Source: Streptomyces sp. NBC_00102 (GTDB lineage Bacteria > Actinomycetota > Actinomycetes > Streptomycetales > Streptomycetaceae). Taken from it: a DNA stretch of 64,000 nucleotides. The stretch is from contig NZ_JAPEMC010000001.1 in NCBI RefSeq assembly GCF_026343115.1, positions 4,855,501 to 4,919,500 on the forward strand. Direction: 5' to 3'. How positions within the stretch are numbered: the stretch's first letter is position 1; each line of letters begins with the position of its first letter. The notes below the pieces were generated by a model. It was not told the DNA's origin and made no database searches. It was given only the letters and a program-made list of their open reading frames with translations. Of this stretch, positions 54,281 through 61,520 are shown one piece after another. The position numbers and the translations under genes were made by a program.

Positions 54281-55542
54281 CCGGCCACCGCGGCGGCGAC
54301 GGACCGCCGCCCGCCGTCCGCGCCCTGCGCGCCGCGGCCCTCGCGCTGACCCTCGTCGCCCTGGTCCACACCCTCTGGTCCGGGCTCGCCGAACCGGGCC
54401 ACGCCCTCGCCTTCGGCGCCCTGGTCACCGTCGGCGAACTCGCCTGCCGGGGCGCCCTGCCCGGCGAACGGGAGCCCGCGCCGCTCGGCGCCGCCGGGGC
54501 CCTCGCGTACGCCCTGCTGGGGCGGAGCGCCGGGGAGCCGACGGGGCAGGGGGTGCTCCAGGTGATCACCGTCGTCACCGCGGCCCAGCTGCTCGCTGCC
54601 GTACCCCCTCTGGTGCGCGGCAGCGGGCCCGACCCCGACCGGGCGGCCCGCCGGGTGCTGACCGTGGCCTTCGCCGCCGTCTGCTTCCAGCCGCTGCGCT
54701 ACGCCGAGCAGTTCACCGGGTCGCTGGGGGAGGGGCCCGCGTACGCCCTCTTCCTTGTCGGGCTGCTGGGCCTGACCGCGCTCTGCGACGCGGTGCTCGC
54801 CGCGTTCGTACTGGCGGCGCGGACTCGCTGTCCGTACGGCTCGCACCTGCGCGACGAACTGCGCGCCCTGCCCGGCATCGGGTCGGCGGTCTGCGCGACC
54901 GGCGCCGTGATGGCGCTCGGGGTGGCCGTCGCCGGGCTGTGGGCGCTGCCCGTGCTGTGCGTCCCGCTGCTCCTCACCCAGGTGTCCTTCCGCAGGTACG
55001 CGGCGGTCCGCGCGACCTACCGGCAGACCATCGTCTCGCTGGCCCGAGCCACCGAGATCGCCGGGTACACCCCGCAGGGCCACGCCCGCAGGGTCGCCGA
55101 CCTCTGCACGGCGGTCGGGCGTGAGCTGGGGCTGGCGGGCAGCGAGCTGACGGTGCTGGAGTACGCGGCGCTCATGCACGACATCGGCCAGCTCTCCCTG
55201 GTCGACCCGCTGGAGGACGGGGCCACCGCCCGGCTGCCCGCCGCCGAACAGCGACGGATAGCCCTGCTGGGCGGGGCGGTGGTCCGGCAGACCGGGGTGG
55301 ACGCGAAGGTGGCGGTGGTGGTGGAACGGCAGGCCGATCCGTACCGGGAACAGCCACTCACCGCGCGGATCGTCCGTACCGTCAACGCGTACGAGGACCT
55401 GTGCGGGGAAGGCGTGGCAGGGGCCCTGGCGGCCCTGGAGGAGTTGCGCATCGGCACCGGCCACGACTACCAGCCGCAGGTGGTCGAGGCGCTGGCCGGA
55501 GTCCTGGCGAGGGGCGGCCCGCCCCGGGTGGGAGCGGGGTAA
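54277..55542 (+). CDS. Membrane HD-domain protein, degenerate HD-GYP paralogue
   Basis: 421 aa, GTG start overlapping the TGA of the preceding gene (GTGA). Same plan: several transmembrane helices (residues 15-235), then an HD-like domain with GHARRVADLC and AALMHDIGQLSLVD. The segment equivalent to HHERxDGxGYP reads VVERQADPYREQPL, so the GYP motif and part of the metal site are lost. It probably acts as a regulatory partner of the upstream protein. Confidence 0.85.
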   Translation: MTGHRGGDGPPPAVRALRAAALALTLVALVHTLWSGLAEPGHALAFGALVTVGELACRGALPGEREPAPLGAAGALAYALLGRSAGEPTGQGVLQVITVVTAAQLLAAVPPLVRGSGPDPDRAARRVLTVAFAAVCFQPLRYAEQFTGSLGEGPAYALFLVGLLGLTALCDAVLAAFVLAARTRCPYGSHLRDELRALPGIGSAVCATGAVMALGVAVAGLWALPVLCVPLLLTQVSFRRYAAVRATYRQTIVSLARATEIAGYTPQGHARRVADLCTAVGRELGLAGSELTVLEYAALMHDIGQLSLVDPLEDGATARLPAAEQRRIALLGGAVVRQTGVDAKVAVVVERQADPYREQPLTARIVRTVNAYEDLCGEGVAGALAALEELRIGTGHDYQPQVVEALAGVLARGGPPRVGAG

Positions 55543-55545
55543 CCC

Positions 55546-56616
55546 ATGGGTAATGAGCGGGCGTCCGGCCGGGCATGGTTGGATGCGAAAGAAGAGGGTG
55601 TCCAGTCGGGACAGGCGGGAATCGTGAGGATCTTCGGGAAGGCACGGCATCGGCCGTCCGCCTCGTGGCGGCAGGCCACGGACCGCGCGTTCACGCTGAT
55701 CGGCGACGGCCGGTACGAGGACGCGGGAGCGCTGCTGACGCGCGCGGCGGACCTGGAACCCTGGCTCTCCGAGTCCTGGTTCAACCTGGCGCTGCTCCAC
55801 AAGTTCCGGCACGACTGGGAGCAGGCCCGCTCGGCGGGGCTGCGGGCCGTCGCCCTGCTGGACCGCGAGTCCGGGGCGCCGGACTGGTGGAACGTGGGCA
55901 TCGCCGCGACCGCGCTCCAGGACTGGCCGCTGGCCCGCCGGGCCTGGCAGGCGTACGGCCTGAAGGTGCCCGGCACCGGGCCCCAGGGCAACGCCGCGAC
56001 CACCGAGCCGACCGGCATGGAGCTGGGCAGCGCCGCGGTGCGGCTGTCGCCGGAGGGCGAGGCCGAGGTGGTCTGGGGCCGCCGGCTCGACCCGGCCCGG
56101 ATCGAGGTGCTGTCGATCCCGCTGCCGTCCTCCGGGCGCCGCTGGGGCGAGGTCGTGCTGCACGACGGGGTGCCCAACGGGGAGCGGGTGACCGCGGCCG
56201 GCCCCTCGTACCCGGTCTTCGACGAGATCGAGCTGTGGGCGCCCTCGCCGGTGCCGACCTGGGTGGTACTGCTGGAGGCGGCCACCGAGGAGGACCGGGA
56301 CGCGCTGGAGAAGCTCGCCTCGGACGCCGGGTTCGCCGCCGAGGACTGGTCCTCGTCGGTGCGGCTGCTCTGCCGCTCCTGTTCGGAGAGCCGGATGGAG
56401 AGCGACGAGGGCGACGGCGAGCACCTCGACCCGCACGACCACAGTGAGCCCGGTCACCCCGGCCCGCTCGGACACCGCACCGCGGGCGGCCTCTGGGTCC
56501 CCGAACGCGAGTGCGGGCTGGCCGCTCCGGCCGGACTGGTGCGGGGACTGCTGGACGGCTGGGTCGCCGACAGCCCGGACAGCCGCGAGTGGCGGGATCT
56601 CGAAGAAGTCTGCTGA
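55546..56616 (+). CDS. TPR-containing protein of unknown function
   Basis: 356 aa from ATG 55546, directly after the HD pair (3-nt gap); GTG 55624 is an alternative start with a more family-like beginning (VRIFGKARHRPSASW). TPR-like helices at about residues 45-140 (GRYEDAGALLTRAADLEPW, WFNLALLHKF). The C-terminal half is beta-rich, with a short His/Asp/Glu patch and CRSCSES. Function unknown; likely in one operon with the HD pair. Confidence 0.78.
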   Translation: MGNERASGRAWLDAKEEGVQSGQAGIVRIFGKARHRPSASWRQATDRAFTLIGDGRYEDAGALLTRAADLEPWLSESWFNLALLHKFRHDWEQARSAGLRAVALLDRESGAPDWWNVGIAATALQDWPLARRAWQAYGLKVPGTGPQGNAATTEPTGMELGSAAVRLSPEGEAEVVWGRRLDPARIEVLSIPLPSSGRRWGEVVLHDGVPNGERVTAAGPSYPVFDEIELWAPSPVPTWVVLLEAATEEDRDALEKLASDAGFAAEDWSSSVRLLCRSCSESRMESDEGDGEHLDPHDHSEPGHPGPLGHRTAGGLWVPERECGLAAPAGLVRGLLDGWVADSPDSREWRDLEEVC

Positions 56617-56735
56617 CCGCGCCCCCGGGCTCCGTCTCCCCGTAGGCTGTACGGGCACCGATCCGGTGCGGATCTGCCCGGACTCGGGTTTCGGGTTTTC
56701 GGGGTTCACGGTTTGCAGGAAGGCGTACGGCGGAC

Positions 56736-57374
56736 ATGTCGCAGCAGGAGACGGACGAGCGGATCGGCGTGGACGACGAGGGTTTCGTCGTGGACACGGA
56801 GGACTGCGAGGAGCGTGAGGCGGCGTACCGCGAGCGCGGCACCTCCCGTCCGATCACCGTCGTGGGCAACCCGGTCCTGCACAAGGAGTGCCAGGACGTC
56901 ACGGAGTTCGGCGACGAGCTGGCGCGGCTGATCGACGACATGTTCGCCAGCCAGCGGACCGCCGAGGGCGTGGGCCTGGCCGCCAACCAGATCGGTGTGG
57001 ACCAGAAGGTCTTCGTCTACGACTGCCCGGACGACGACGGGGTGCGCCACGTGGGTGTCGTGGTCAACCCGGTCCTGGAGGAGTTGCCTCCGGAGGCCCG
57101 GGTGCTGGACGACTCCAACGAGGGCTGCCTGTCGGTCCCGACCGCCTACGCCGAGCTGGCCCGCCCGGACTACGCCGTGGTGAGCGGCCGGGACGCGCGG
57201 GGCAACCCGATCAAGGTGCGGGGCACCGGTTACTTCGCGCGCTGCCTCCAGCACGAGACGGACCACCTGTACGGCTACCTCTACATCGACCGGCTGTCGA
57301 AGCGGGACCGCAAGGACGCGCTGAAGCAGATGGCCGAGGGCACCCCGCGTTACGAGACCGTGCCCAACGCCTGA
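56736..57374 (+). CDS. def: Peptide deformylase
   Basis: 212 aa. An N-terminal 35-residue acidic extension precedes the catalytic core [17 protein letters not shown] and QHETDHLYG, the three deformylase motifs with Cys and two His metal ligands. Removes N-formyl from nascent proteins. A terminator follows at 57397-57442. Confidence 0.95.
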   Translation: MSQQETDERIGVDDEGFVVDTEDCEEREAAYRERGTSRPITVVGNPVLHKECQDVTEFGDELARLIDDMFASQRTAEGVGLAANQIGVDQKVFVYDCPDDDGVRHVGVVVNPVLEELPPEARVLDDSNEGCLSVPTAYAELARPDYAVVSGRDARGNPIKVRGTGYFARCLQHETDHLYGYLYIDRLSKRDRKDALKQMAEGTPRYETVPNA

Positions 57375-57396
57375 TCCTTTACCGCGCTTCGCGGCG

Positions 57397-57442
57397 CAAG
57401 GGGCCCGTCAGCCGGACACCATGCCGGCAGGCGGGCCTCTTG
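57397..57442 (+). terminator. Terminator after def
   Basis: CAAGGGGCCCG (57397-57407) pairs with CGGGCCTCTTG (57432-57442), one G-T wobble; an inner GCCGG/CCGGC stem sits in the loop. Confidence 0.65.
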
Positions 57443-57481
57443 TATTGCCACGGTCGTCAATCGGCCTTTTTCCAGAAGGAG

Positions 57482-57511
57482 TTGACGCGCGTCGACCCGC
57501 TGCGTCAGGCT
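57482..57511 (+). promoter_or_regulatory. Promoter of the secreted carboxypeptidase gene
   Basis: -35 TTGACG (57482-57487), 18 bp, -10 CAGGCT (57506-57511), 54 nt before the ATG. Matches the vegetative sigma-HrdB pattern in Streptomyces. Confidence 0.5.
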
Positions 57512-57564
57512 CGCTCCCACGTTCAGCCGCGAGTCACATTCCACCGCGAGAGGGAGCACCCCAC

Positions 57565-58302
57565 ATGCTCAGGCGTACCGCGCGTGTCCTGCTCGGATTT
57601 GTCATGACCATCTCACTGGCGTGGGGCGGGGCCGTGCTCACGGCCGGAACCGCCCACGCGGACGGCTGTTTCACCTTCAGCCGCACCCTGTCCTCCGGCG
57701 CCACCGGCAGCGACGTCACCCAGCTCCAGATCCGGGTCGCCGGATACCCCGGCTACAACTCGGTGCTCGCCGTCGACGGCTCGTACGGCCCCGCCACCAC
57801 CGCCGCCGTCAAGCGCTTCCAGGCCGCCTACGGCCTCACCGCCGACGGCATCGCCGGACCGGCCACCCAGGCCAAGATCTACGCGCTCCAGGACGACGAC
57901 TGCACCCCGATCCACTTCACGTACCCGGAGCTGAACACCTGCAACAGCACCTGGGCCGGCGGGGCGGTCGCGGCCGGGACGGCGAAGGCCAACGCCCTCA
58001 CCAGCATGTGGAAGCTGGAGGCGCTGCGGCACGCGCTGGGCGACCAGCCGATCCGTGTCACCAGCGGTTTCCGCTCCACCTCCTGCAATGCGGCGGTGGG
58101 CGGCGCCTCGGGCAGCCGGCATCTGTACGGCGACGCCGTCGACCTCGGGGTCGGGGCGCACTCGCTCTGCACCATGGCGCTCCAGGCCCGCAACCACGGC
58201 TTCAACGGAATCCTCGGCCCGGGCTACCCGGACCACGGTGACCACGTGCACGTCAACCAGGGCCCCAGCCACTTCTGGTCGGCCTCCAACTGCGGCATCT
58301 GA
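57565..58302 (+). CDS. Secreted peptidoglycan-binding zinc D-Ala-D-Ala carboxypeptidase (M15)
   Basis: 245 aa, ATG 57565 with GAGAGGGAG upstream. Signal peptide about 31 aa ending AHA. The peptidoglycan-binding helix domain at about 40-110 contains YGPATTAAVKRFQ. The M15 catalytic domain has SRHLYGDAVDL (His and Asp zinc ligands) and the final DHGDHVHVNQ. This is the layout of the classic Streptomyces albus G enzyme. Acts on cell-wall peptides outside the cell. Confidence 0.93.
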   Translation: MLRRTARVLLGFVMTISLAWGGAVLTAGTAHADGCFTFSRTLSSGATGSDVTQLQIRVAGYPGYNSVLAVDGSYGPATTAAVKRFQAAYGLTADGIAGPATQAKIYALQDDDCTPIHFTYPELNTCNSTWAGGAVAAGTAKANALTSMWKLEALRHALGDQPIRVTSGFRSTSCNAAVGGASGSRHLYGDAVDLGVGAHSLCTMALQARNHGFNGILGPGYPDHGDHVHVNQGPSHFWSASNCGI

Positions 58303-58353
58303 CCGCGCTCGGGGGCGTACCCGGGGCTCGCCGCCTCGGGTACGCCCCCGGGC

Positions 58354-59337
58354 TCAGGCCGCCCCGATCTCCTCCGGCACCTCGGACGGGCCCCGGAACG
58401 TCCGCCGGTAGGCCTTCGGGGTCGTACCCAGCGAGCGTACGAACTGGTGCCGCAGGGCCGCCGCGTTGCCGAAGCCGGTCTGCCCCGCGATCGCCTCCAT
58501 GGTCTCGTCGGAGGTCTCCAGCAGGTGCTGGGCCAGCAGCACCCGCTGCCGCAGCAGCCAGCGGTACGGGGTCGTGCCCGTCTCCTGCTGGAACCGGCGC
58601 GCGTAGGTACGCGGCGACATGTGGGCGAGGGCCGCCAGCTGTTCGACGGTCATCTCCTGGTCGAGATGGTTCTCCATCCACGTCAGGGTGTCCCCGACGG
58701 TGTCGCAACGGGTGCGCGGCAGCGGCCGCTTCACGTACTGCGCCTGGCCGCCGTCCCGGTGCGGAGGGACCACCATCCGGCGGGCGATGGCATTCGCGAC
58801 CTCCTGGCCGTACTCCTGACGGACCAGGTGCAGGCAGGCGTCGATACCGGCGGCCGTGCCCGCCGAGGTGATCACCTGGCCCTCGTCCACGTACAGCACG
58901 TCCGGTTCCACCCGGGCCAGCGGGTGGCGCCGGGCCAGGTCGGCGGTGTACCGCCAGTGCGTGGTGCAGCGGCGGCCGTCCAGCAGCCCCGCCGCGCCCA
59001 GGACGAACGCTCCGGAACAGACGCTCAGCACCCGCGCGCCGCGGTCCACCGCCCGGCGCAGCGCGTCCAGGACCTCCGGGGGGTACTCCCGGTCGATGAA
59101 GTGGCTGCCCGCGGGCACGGCGACGAGGTCGGCCTCCTCCAGCCGTTCGAGGCCGTGCTCGGTGGTGAGGGTGAAACCGGCGTGGGTGCGCAGCGCCGGG
59201 CCCTCCGCCGACACGACGGCGAAGTCGTGCACCGGCAGCCCCTGGTCGCTGCGGTCGAGGCCGAACACCTCGCACAGGACGCCGAGCTCGAAGGGATGGA
59301 CCTCGTCCAGCAGTAGAGCGGCGACGTTTTTCAGCAT
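58354..59337 (-). CDS. GlxA/FtrA-type AraC regulator with GATase1-like domain
   Basis: 327 aa from ATG 59337. The N-terminal DJ-1/PfpI domain (residues 1-190) has the nucleophile region VLSVCSGAFVLGAAGLL with its Cys. The C-terminal AraC double helix-turn-helix (about 225-320) includes AHMSPRTYARRFQQETG and GFGNAAALRHQF. Regulatory target unknown. It is on the same strand as nrdAB and about 1.2 kb downstream, with two opposite-strand genes between. It could be the displaced counterpart of the AraC-like nrdS of other Streptomyces; this is not certain. Confidence 0.88.
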   Translation of the reverse strand: MLKNVAALLLDEVHPFELGVLCEVFGLDRSDQGLPVHDFAVVSAEGPALRTHAGFTLTTEHGLERLEEADLVAVPAGSHFIDREYPPEVLDALRRAVDRGARVLSVCSGAFVLGAAGLLDGRRCTTHWRYTADLARRHPLARVEPDVLYVDEGQVITSAGTAAGIDACLHLVRQEYGQEVANAIARRMVVPPHRDGGQAQYVKRPLPRTRCDTVGDTLTWMENHLDQEMTVEQLAALAHMSPRTYARRFQQETGTTPYRWLLRQRVLLAQHLLETSDETMEAIAGQTGFGNAAALRHQFVRSLGTTPKAYRRTFRGPSEVPEEIGAA

Positions 59338-59346
59338 GACGACAGT

Positions 59347-59383
59347 GTGGCAGTAATTCGATGGTCGACGACAGTCCTGCCAC
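59347..59383. promoter_or_regulatory. Candidate operator between GlxA-type regulator and divergent small gene
   Basis: Inverted half-sites GTGGCAG (59347-59353) and CTGCCAC (59377-59383), plus GACGACAGT repeated directly at 59338-59346 and 59367-59375. They lie in the 81-bp divergent intergenic gap. Confidence 0.45.
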
Positions 59384-59418
59384 TGCCCGGATGTGTTCCC
59401 GGCCGCCAGAGTGGAGCC

Positions 59419-59640
59419 ATGAACACACTCCTGAACCTCCTCGGCGTCACCGTCCTCGCCGCTCTCGTCCTGCTCCCCGCCCTGCTCGGATTCGCCCGTG
59501 AGCGCCGCATCTCCCGCGAACTGCGCACCGCCGCACTCGACCGCGACGCCCGCCGCGCCGACCCGCCGGACCCGGTCACGGCCGACCGGACCCGGCCGGC
59601 CGCCCGGCGCCCGTACGTGCGGTCCTGGGCGCGCATCTGA
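59419..59640 (+). CDS. Small membrane protein, 73 aa
   Basis: ATG 59419 with GTGGAG upstream. One transmembrane helix (LLGVTVLAALVLLPALLGF, residues 7-25), then an Arg/Asp/Pro-rich cytosolic tail. No known domain. Divergent from the GlxA-type regulator; probably controlled with it. Confidence 0.6.
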   Translation: MNTLLNLLGVTVLAALVLLPALLGFARERRISRELRTAALDRDARRADPPDPVTADRTRPAARRPYVRSWARI

Positions 59641-59755
59641 GGCAATCGCGCCGCCCCGGTTCGCAGGGGCGCACGGGCGATCATGGGAGCCGGAGCCCCG
59701 GCCCGGCGGACGGGCGCCCCGGCTCGACCGGCCCACCCACGGACGAAGAGAGAAC

Positions 59756-60433
59756 ATGGCTGTCATCCACCGCACCACCCTGACCCCCGGCAAGCTCGAC
59801 CTGGTCGCCGCCTGGCTTCCGTCCCAGCCCTGGTACGCGGGCGGCGGCGCCCCCGAACTGGCGAAGGCCGGCGGCTTCCGGCTCGACGACCCGGAGGGCG
59901 AGGTGGGCATCGAGTTCATGGTGGTCACCGACGCCTCGACGGACCGCCCGGTCCCGTACCACGTGCCCGTCACCTACCGGGGCGCCCCGCTCGACGGCGC
60001 GGAGGCAGCGCTGATCGGCACCAGCGAACACGGGGTGCTGGGCACACGCTGGGTCTACGACGGGGCCCACGACCCCGTGCTGACCGAACGGCTCCTCGCG
60101 CTGTTCCACGGCCGCGCCGAACCGCAGGCGCAGAGCGAGTCGGACACCGTCGACCCGACCGTGCACAGCCGGTTCATGGGGGACGACATCCCCGGGAGCG
60201 CGGTCGTCGAGACCGTGCGGAGCGGGATGTACGGCACCGACGTCCTGCTGACGGACCCCGTGGGAGGCGGAAGCTGGACCCTGCGGGTGGTGCGAGGACT
60301 CAGGGGCGACGCCGAGGAGGCCAAGGGTGACGCGGGACCGCTGCACGGCGAGGTCACCGCGCTCTGGGCCCCGCCGGGAGCGGAGCCGGCCCGGGCCCGG
60401 TTCGCCGAGGTGCGTGCCTCGGCCGAGGCCTGA
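59756..60433 (+). CDS. Maltokinase N-terminal cap-like protein, stand-alone
   Basis: 225 aa, ATG 59756 after GAAGAGAGA. The core matches the N-terminal cap of Pep2-type maltokinases: IHRTTLTPGKLDLVAAWLPSQPW near the start, FMVVTDASTDRPVPYHVPVTYRG and GTSEHGVLGTRWVYDGAHDPV. No kinase domain follows; the gene ends before a 17-bp stem terminator. Function as a free cap domain is unknown; a carbohydrate or nucleotide-sensing role is possible. Confidence 0.78.
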   Translation: MAVIHRTTLTPGKLDLVAAWLPSQPWYAGGGAPELAKAGGFRLDDPEGEVGIEFMVVTDASTDRPVPYHVPVTYRGAPLDGAEAALIGTSEHGVLGTRWVYDGAHDPVLTERLLALFHGRAEPQAQSESDTVDPTVHSRFMGDDIPGSAVVETVRSGMYGTDVLLTDPVGGGSWTLRVVRGLRGDAEEAKGDAGPLHGEVTALWAPPGAEPARARFAEVRASAEA

Positions 60434-60437
60434 CACA

Positions 60438-60477
60438 CGGCGGCGGGCACCCCTGATCCCAGGGGTGCCCGCCGCCG
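60438..60477. terminator. 17-bp perfect inverted repeat, bidirectional terminator
   Basis: Arms 60438-60454 and 60461-60477 with loop GATCCC, between the convergent cap-domain gene and nrdB. Confidence 0.82.
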
Positions 60478-60497
60478 CGTCGTTCGGCCGGCCGCCT

Positions 60498-61520
60498 TTA
60501 GAAGTCGTCGTCGAAGCCGACCGTGCCCTCCACCGCGACCTGGTACGCCGACGGGCGGCGCTCGAAGAAGTTCGTCAGCTCCTGCACGCCCTGGAGCTCC
60601 ATGAACGAGAACGGGTTCTCGGAGCCGTAGAGCGCCGGGAAGCCCAGCCGGGTGAGCCGCTGGTCCGCGACGCACTCCAGGTACTGGCGCATCGACTCGG
60701 TGTTCATGCCCGGCAGGCCCTCGCCGCACAGGTCGCGGCCGAACTGGAGCTCCGCCTCCACGGCCTCCTTCAGCATGTCGGTGACCTGCTGCCGGAGTTC
60801 GTCGTCGAAGAGGTCCGGCTCCTCCTTGCGGACGGTGTCCACGACCTCGAAGGCGAAGTTCATGTGCATCGTCTCGTCGCGGAACACCCAGTTGGTGCCC
60901 GTGGCGAGGCCGTGCAGCAGACCGCGCGAGCGGAACCAGTAGACGTACGCGAAGGCGCCGTAGAAGAACAGCCCCTCGATGCAGGCCGCGAAGCAGATCA
61001 GGTTCAGCAGGAACCGGCGCCGGTCGGCCTTGGTCTCCAGCCGCTCGATCTTCTCGACCGAGTCCATCCAGCGGAAGCAGAACTGCGCCTTCTCGCGGAT
61101 CGACGGGATCTCCTCCACCGCGTCGAACGCGGCGGCACGGTCGTCCGGGTCGGGCAGGTAGGTGTCGAGCAGCGTCAGATAGAACTGGACGTGCACGGCC
61201 TCCTCGAACAGCTGCCGCGACAAGTACAGCCGCGCCTCGGGGGAGTTGATGTGCTTGTAGAGCGTCAGCACGAGGTTGTTGGAGACGATCGAGTCACCCG
61301 TGGCGAAGAACGCCACCAGCCGGCCGATCATGTGCTGCTCGCCCGGGGTCAGCTTGGCGAGGTCGGCCACGTCGGAGTGGAGGTCGACCTCCTCCACGGT
61401 CCAGGTGTTCTTGATCGCGTCCCGGTAGCGCTCGTAGAAGTCCGGATAGCGCATGGGGCGCAGGGTCAGCTCGAAGCCCGGGTCGAGCAGGTTCTTCGCG
61501 GCGGATTCGTTGGCGGTCAT
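60498..61520 (-). CDS. nrdB: Class I ribonucleotide reductase, beta subunit
   Basis: 340 aa. Carboxylate diiron ligands and tyrosyl-radical site in order: LFEEAVHVQFY (Glu, His, Tyr), EGLFFYGAF (Glu) and RDETMHMNF (Glu, His). The Tyr in EAVHVQFY at the E. coli Tyr122 position shows a normal radical-bearing subunit. The last residues (GTVGFDDDF) are the alpha-binding tail. Start ATG 61520 shares its A with the nrdA TAA (TAATG), giving tight translational coupling. Confidence 0.95.
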   Translation of the reverse strand: MTANESAAKNLLDPGFELTLRPMRYPDFYERYRDAIKNTWTVEEVDLHSDVADLAKLTPGEQHMIGRLVAFFATGDSIVSNNLVLTLYKHINSPEARLYLSRQLFEEAVHVQFYLTLLDTYLPDPDDRAAAFDAVEEIPSIREKAQFCFRWMDSVEKIERLETKADRRRFLLNLICFAACIEGLFFYGAFAYVYWFRSRGLLHGLATGTNWVFRDETMHMNFAFEVVDTVRKEEPDLFDDELRQQVTDMLKEAVEAELQFGRDLCGEGLPGMNTESMRQYLECVADQRLTRLGFPALYGSENPFSFMELQGVQELTNFFERRPSAYQVAVEGTVGFDDDF

